Both the position numbers and the translations under genes were made by a program. DNA of 50,593 nucleotides from the NCBI GenBank assembly GCA_026168805.1, contig JAPFDS010000016.1, forward strand, positions 1 to 50,593. Direction: 5' to 3'. The notes beneath the pieces were generated by a model that was not told the origin of the DNA, did no database searches, and was given only the letters and a program-made list of their open reading frames with translations. How positions within the stretch are numbered: the first letter of the stretch is position 1; the number at the start of each line of letters is the position of its first letter. Positions 46,770 to 50,593 of this stretch are shown here, piece after piece. The DNA is from Caryophanales bacterium (GTDB taxonomy: Bacteria > Bacillota > Bacilli > Bacillales > Amphibacillaceae).

Positions 46770-47495
46770 ATGACAAAACTAGCAGGAAAAACAGCAATTG
46801 TAACGGGAGCAAGTTCGGGAATTGGTTTCGCTATAGCAACACATCTTGCTATGGAAGGTGTTCATGTTTGTTTAATCGCTAGAAATATGGAAAGACTAAA
46901 CGAAAGAGAAAGTGAAATAAAGAAAGTCGCTAAAGGGAAGATTGTTACTGTCTCAGCAGATGTATCCAAACGAACAGATGTGCAGAGTGCGGTGAGAGAG
47001 GCTGTAGAAAAACTAGGCACAATTGACTTTTATGTAAATAATGCAGGGCAAATGCTCAATGGAATTGTGCAAGAAGGTCGTGTAGAAGATTGGGAACAAA
47101 TGATTGACGTGAATATAAAAGGCGTTCTCTATGGAATTCATGAAGTACTTCCATCTATGAAAGAGCAGGCTTTCGGGCATATCATAAATATTGCAAGTGT
47201 ATCAGGATTTGAAGTTACAAAAAATAGTACGGTGTACAGCGCAACAAAGTTTGCCGTTCGGACAATATCGATGGGTCTTGAAAAGGAATTGGCTAGAACT
47301 GGTGTGAGGGTAACAAATATCTCGCCTGGTATGGTTCAAACGGATTTAACCAGTGATTATTTAGAAAAAGAGGAAAATGCACATCAACGTACCCGGATTC
47401 CACTCCAACCGAAAGATATTGCACAAGCTGTTGTGTACGCATTATCTCAACCGTCTTACGTAAATGTGAACGAAGTTACTGTTAGGCCAGTGTGA
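46770..47495 (+). CDS. short-chain dehydrogenase/reductase
   Basis: The 241-aa classical SDR has the cofactor loop TGASSGIG (12-19), NNAG (90-93), and the catalytic set S143 with YSATK (Y156, K160). ARN after the second strand suggests NADP(H) preference. Substrate is unknown. The ribosome binding site GGAGGGG lies in the 15-bp gap after the DD-peptidase gene, so the two are probably co-transcribed. Confidence 0.93.
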   Translation: MTKLAGKTAIVTGASSGIGFAIATHLAMEGVHVCLIARNMERLNERESEIKKVAKGKIVTVSADVSKRTDVQSAVREAVEKLGTIDFYVNNAGQMLNGIVQEGRVEDWEQMIDVNIKGVLYGIHEVLPSMKEQAFGHIINIASVSGFEVTKNSTVYSATKFAVRTISMGLEKELARTGVRVTNISPGMVQTDLTSDYLEKEENAHQRTRIPLQPKDIAQAVVYALSQPSYVNVNEVTVRPV

Positions 47496-47509
47496 TGTAC
47501 TGCTGATAG

Positions 47510-47535
47510 TTTACATACTTTTAATTTGGTATACT
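47510..47535 (+). promoter_or_regulatory. candidate promoter of the small membrane protein/oxidoreductase pair
   Basis: An extended -10, TGGTATACT (hexamer 47530-47535), lies 45 bp before the ATG at 47581. The -35 is weak: TTTACA nearby is spaced only 14 bp. Confidence 0.4.
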
Positions 47536-47580
47536 GTATAGAAGTATGTAGATAAGCCGTAAAAGAGGAGGTTTTTAACT

Positions 47581-47835
47581 ATGATTTCAACTTGGCTATT
47601 GATTGTTTTGATTGTTATAACGTTAATTGCCATTATTCTCACATATCGTATTTTAAAAGGTATGGAAAATCAAATGAAGCAGTATGAAGAGGACGGGGTC
47701 ACGGTCGAGGAAGAAAGAGAGCGATCCATTCGTTACGAAACAGAGTCTTTTAAAAAGCATTTACCGATACAAATTATCTTGTATATTGTTTTGTTGATTT
47801 TAACAGTCATCGGATTTTTGATATACTTTATGTAA
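47581..47835 (+). CDS. small membrane protein with two helices flanking a charged loop
   Basis: The 84-aa protein has a transmembrane helix at about 4-24, a highly charged central region (about 25-60, rich in Glu, Arg and Lys), and a second helix at about 61-83. AGGAGG precedes the ATG. The MDR oxidoreductase gene starts 20 bp downstream with GGGGAGATG, so they likely share a transcript. I do not recognise the family. Confidence 0.75.
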   Translation: MISTWLLIVLIVITLIAIILTYRILKGMENQMKQYEEDGVTVEEERERSIRYETESFKKHLPIQIILYIVLLILTVIGFLIYFM

Positions 47836-47855
47836 TTGATAGGGGAGATGACAGT

Positions 47856-48836
47856 ATGAGAGCTTTTGTTCATGTTGGAAAGTTAACGTATGTAACAGAT
47901 ATGCCACAACCTAGACTAGGGGATGAAGAGGTACGTGTTGTGTTAAAGGCAGCAGGTCTTAATCGACGCGATTTATACATTCCTAATCGAAGAGGAGAAG
48001 CATCAGACCCTTTAATTGTCGGATCGGACGGTGCTGGTGTGGTTAAAGAAGTAGGTAAGAATGTGAAAGATTGGGGTGTCGGCGACGAGGTTATTATTAA
48101 TCCGTCACTTCGATGGAAGGAAAATAGCGCTGTACCTCCTGAGTGCTTTGATATTTTAGGCATGCCAGATCACGGAACATTTGCGGAACAAATAACTATT
48201 CACGCAGACCAGTTAGAAAAGAAACCAGCAAGTTATTCCTGGGAAGAAGCGGGAGTTTTAGGTCTATCGGCATTAACAGGGTATCGCGCTCTATTTACAC
48301 AAGGGCAATTAACATCGGGACAAACGGTTTTCATTCCAGGTGGTAGTAGTGGAGTTGCAACGTATGTCATTCAATATGCCGTTGCAGTAGGTGCTCGGGT
48401 TATCGTAACCTCAAGAAGTGCATGTAAACGCGAAAAATGCAAAGAATTAGGTGCACATATCGTCTTAGATACGGATGATGATTGGAATGAACGATTGAAA
48501 GATGAAACCGTTGATCTTGTGATTGAAAGTGTCGGTGAAGCTACTTTTCAAAGATCATTAGATGTCCTGAAGCGTGGAGGAAGAATGGTTACTTTTGGAG
48601 CCACAGCAGGGGATACCGTCAACCTTGATTTACGTTCGTTTTTCTACGGACAGTATACGCTTGTAGGTTCGACAATGGGGAGCCGCGAAGAGTTCAGATC
48701 CATGTTAGCCTTTATTGATGAAAAAGACATTCATCCAGTGATTGATAACATATATCCGCTAGAGAGTGCACAAGAAGCATGCAATCGCTTGTTAGAAAAT
48801 GAACATTTTGGAAAAGTAGGACTACATATTTCCTAA
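47856..48836 (+). CDS. MDR-superfamily zinc-independent oxidoreductase (YogA-like)
   Basis: The 326-aa medium-chain dehydrogenase/reductase has the GroES-like N-terminal domain (NRRDLYIPNRRG, GSDGAGVV) and a Rossmann domain with GGSSGVATYVIQYA. It lacks the four-cysteine structural zinc cluster of classical alcohol dehydrogenases, which suits the quinone oxidoreductase-like branch using NADPH. It resembles B. subtilis YogA. Substrate unknown. A hairpin follows the gene. Confidence 0.88.
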   Translation: MRAFVHVGKLTYVTDMPQPRLGDEEVRVVLKAAGLNRRDLYIPNRRGEASDPLIVGSDGAGVVKEVGKNVKDWGVGDEVIINPSLRWKENSAVPPECFDILGMPDHGTFAEQITIHADQLEKKPASYSWEEAGVLGLSALTGYRALFTQGQLTSGQTVFIPGGSSGVATYVIQYAVAVGARVIVTSRSACKREKCKELGAHIVLDTDDDWNERLKDETVDLVIESVGEATFQRSLDVLKRGGRMVTFGATAGDTVNLDLRSFFYGQYTLVGSTMGSREEFRSMLAFIDEKDIHPVIDNIYPLESAQEACNRLLENEHFGKVGLHIS

Positions 48837-48853
48837 CACATTCATATTTGGCT

Positions 48854-48891
48854 GTTAACACATAACGGAAAGTCACTCGTTATGTGTTAAC
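48854..48891. terminator. hairpin between yogA-like gene and a small minus-strand gene
   Basis: A perfect 14-bp stem (GTTAACACATAACG and complement) with a 10-nt loop separates convergent genes. A T-run is lacking, so termination is probable but not certain. Confidence 0.6.
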
Positions 48892-49054
48892 GAAGAATTG
48901 TAAAAAACGGAATGACTAAAGCAGTTAAAGCTACAATGAGCACTGCCCATGCGCCTAGTGTATTTTTTTCTTCACGTTGAACCAATGCAAATCCAATGGT
49001 ATAAAAAAATATTATTAAAACCACTATCCCAATAATCCACTGATGACTACTCAT
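48887..49054 (-). CDS. 55-aa membrane protein downstream of gerC
   Basis: The 55-aa frame starts MSSHQWIIGI and has two hydrophobic helices (about 5-24 and 33-53) separated by a charged turn, VQREEKN. AGGAGC before the ATG at 49054 supports translation. The frame is open further upstream, but into gerC and without a better site. It follows gerC by about 10 bp and may be part of the same operon. Some germination operons carry small GerD- or KD-type membrane subunits, but this assignment would be a guess. Confidence 0.6.
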   Translation of the reverse strand: MSSHQWIIGIVVLIIFFYTIGFALVQREEKNTLGAWAVLIVALTALVIPFFTILR

Positions 49055-49064
49055 ATATATGCTC

Positions 49065-50318
49065 CTATTGTTTAAGGTCTGGTATGATGCTTTGACGTCC
49101 AAGGTTTTCATCTTTTACATCTAGATGTAGATTGATCTCCGCATCAGGATACTGTTTCATCCAATCAAATTCTTCAAATTCCTTATTCGTTAAAAACTGC
49201 TTTCTAGCCGTTAATGACCAGCCAAATGGGTTCGCTTTAAACTCATCTTGTGTGCGTTCAATAAAATCAACCATTTCTTTTTCTAAAGAACTTGTAATAT
49301 GTTCCTCAAGCTTTTTTACATTTTCCGGATGATTATGGTAATTTGTCATACTATGATTTGTTAATACATTCGCAAGAAGCGATAACGAAATGTCAATGGT
49401 GGGAGTGCCATTCGTAAGGTTCATTTCCACTTCTGTGTTTTCCCGTTTATTGATTTGGATACTTAATCTGTATTTTTTATCAAAAGGATCAGGAATAGAC
49501 ATGACTAAATTTTCACTTCCTAACGTATCATTCATTAACGAAGCCAAGTGGGATTCTGCACCCATCATTGTGTCGATCATCTTACCATTTTTAAATACAG
49601 CTGCTCCTGCAAACTGGGTTTCGTTTACTTCCCCTTTAAAATATAATTCACCTGCTTTAAATTGACCGTCATATTGACCAGGTGCCGGTTCATCTACATT
49701 GTCAGTTGTTGCATATGTTGCTAAGAACAAGTCATTTCCTGCTTCGGTAATTCTAGAATAATATAACAATTGGGAATCTGTTGGAATCATTCCAACTTCT
49801 TGTCCACGCTCTCGAATTAATTTAAAATAGCGATTGGATTCTTTTTCAATCACCGGTTTTGTATTTACTAAAAATGTATACGCATCTTCTTTACTAACAA
49901 TGAGTTCTACATCCCGTCGTACTTCTGAATCTTTTGAAGCATCATAAATAAATCGTACGAAGTCTTCTTCGCGAGCAAAGTCTTCTGAAATAATAATGTC
50001 ACTTAATGTATCGTATGTAATCTGTTTAGAAATAATCGTATTGGCGGTATCCTTCGCCGCAATAAAGTCATCTGCCAAGAATGAAATAAATTCTCGGGGT
50101 GCTTCTTCACCATTTCCTTGATTTTGTGGTCCATATGCTGGATTAGCTACAACCATTGTTATTTGGATTCTATTTGATTCTTTTTCAGCATTATCTATTC
50201 CTAGTGCGATTACATATGCTCTTCGGTCAATCTCTTTTGAGTCCCAACAACCACTTAAAAAGAACAATAATAAACAGGAAAGAACAATTGTATATTTTCC
50301 TTTAAGACGCTGATTCAT
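49065..50318 (-). CDS. spore germination lipoprotein, Ger(x)C family
   Basis: GerC subunits are lipoproteins in the inner spore membrane that complete the germinant receptor with GerA and GerB subunits. The 417-aa protein has a lipobox LSGC (C24), followed at once by the family hallmark WDSKEIDRRAYVIALGID, and three GerC domains. ATG 50318 has AAGGGAAG in front; the frame is open 26 codons further up but begins inside the preceding gene's end. GerA and GerB genes should precede it; only a gerB-like tail is seen. Confidence 0.92.
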   Translation of the reverse strand: MNQRLKGKYTIVLSCLLLFFLSGCWDSKEIDRRAYVIALGIDNAEKESNRIQITMVVANPAYGPQNQGNGEEAPREFISFLADDFIAAKDTANTIISKQITYDTLSDIIISEDFAREEDFVRFIYDASKDSEVRRDVELIVSKEDAYTFLVNTKPVIEKESNRYFKLIRERGQEVGMIPTDSQLLYYSRITEAGNDLFLATYATTDNVDEPAPGQYDGQFKAGELYFKGEVNETQFAGAAVFKNGKMIDTMMGAESHLASLMNDTLGSENLVMSIPDPFDKKYRLSIQINKRENTEVEMNLTNGTPTIDISLSLLANVLTNHSMTNYHNHPENVKKLEEHITSSLEKEMVDFIERTQDEFKANPFGWSLTARKQFLTNKEFEEFDWMKQYPDAEINLHLDVKDENLGRQSIIPDLKQ

Positions 50319-50487
50319 TTTGCTTCCCTTTCTTTCGAACAAGTAATAATAACCATAAAATAATTGGAAGGAAAAAGACGACAACGGAACTCGCATGTAA
50401 CGCGTATGTATGATACTTAAATAAAGATAAAGATGGGGTTTGGGGGATTAGACGTATGAGTAAAATGTTTGTGGGGGAACATACGAA
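50302..50487 (-). pseudogene. possible C-terminal remnant of a gerB-type germination permease gene
   Basis: A frame without a start codon ends with a hydrophobic helix and basic tail (LPIILWLLLLVRKKGK), overlapping the gerC start by 17 nt. This is how gerB genes usually end against gerC. Upstream it reaches a TAG at 50488-50490 after about 61 codons, and the first part does not look like GerB. The parent gene may be deleted or frameshifted; the short length makes this tentative. Confidence 0.35.
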
Positions 50488-50593
50488 CTATTTATATAAT
50501 TTAAATTATATAAATACAGGATTTGTATGAGATTATGTGGAAAACACATGAAAAAAGGCCCTTTCTTTTGTATAGTTAAAGTCACAACACAAC

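Overview
The window looks like chromosome from a low-GC, endospore-forming, halotolerant member of the Bacillaceae. Three things point that way. Gene order follows the Bacillus yjb/yjc region (yjbA, trpS, spx, mecA, coiA, pepF, spxH, yjbI, yjbK, yjbM, nadK, yjbO, then cotO, cotZ, yjcF, yjcG, yjcH). Spore genes are present (cotO, cotZ, dpaA, a gerC-type lipoprotein). There is also a complete ectoine cluster, ectABC, as in Oceanobacillus/Virgibacillus-like bacteria. No rRNA, CRISPR array, prophage or intact transposase was seen; there is one tRNA-Val(GAC).

Layout. Positions 1-9.2 kb: small membrane protein, yjbA, trpS, an exported DUF4015 glycosidase-like protein, then the proteolysis/competence block spx, mecA, coiA and pepF. 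9-15 kb: a 59-aa membrane protein, spxH, the truncated globin yjbI, CYTH protein yjbK, (p)ppGpp synthetase yjbM, nadK, an RluA-family pseudouridine synthase and a RodA/FtsW-type SEDS protein. 15.3-21 kb: an mgtE gene cut by one in-frame UGA, cotO and cotZ, a DUF421 membrane protein and yjcF-yjcG-yjcH, with two inverted copies of a ~116-bp MITE. 21-33.4 kb: a heterodimeric ABC exporter, an orphan peptide-type binding lipoprotein, a TetM-like ribosomal protection GTPase, csaA, brnQ, an unknown lipoprotein and an MFS transporter. 33.6-37 kb: formate dehydrogenase-like protein plus a DUF1641 partner. 37-42 kb: asd-dapG (minus) divergent from ectABC (plus), which join as one pathway from aspartate to ectoine. 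42-45 kb: tRNA-Val, a 364-bp structured repeat, a membrane protein, Nudix, a small membrane protein and an orphan dpaA. 45-50.6 kb: an S13 DD-peptidase without signal peptide, an SDR, a small membrane protein, an MDR oxidoreductase, and a gerC gene preceded by what looks like the tail of a gerB gene.

How the genes work together. Spx (stress regulator), SpxH (ClpXP adaptor that destroys Spx) and MecA (ClpC adaptor) form a regulated-proteolysis neighbourhood, with CoiA tied to competence. Aspartokinase and Asd make aspartate semialdehyde, which EctB, EctA and EctC turn into ectoine. DpaA, CotO, CotZ and GerC belong to spore maturation and germination.

Observations most worth a second look: (1) ectA has no ATG/GTG/TTG/CTG start and seems to begin at AUC behind a perfect Shine-Dalgarno; (2) mgtE is full length apart from one UGA between its CBS and membrane domains; (3) the two MITE copies carry terminal inverted repeats and apparent 4-bp target duplications, and one supplies a false start for mgtE; (4) the ectoine cluster and other genes separate dpaA from asd-dapG, with dpaB and dapA missing.
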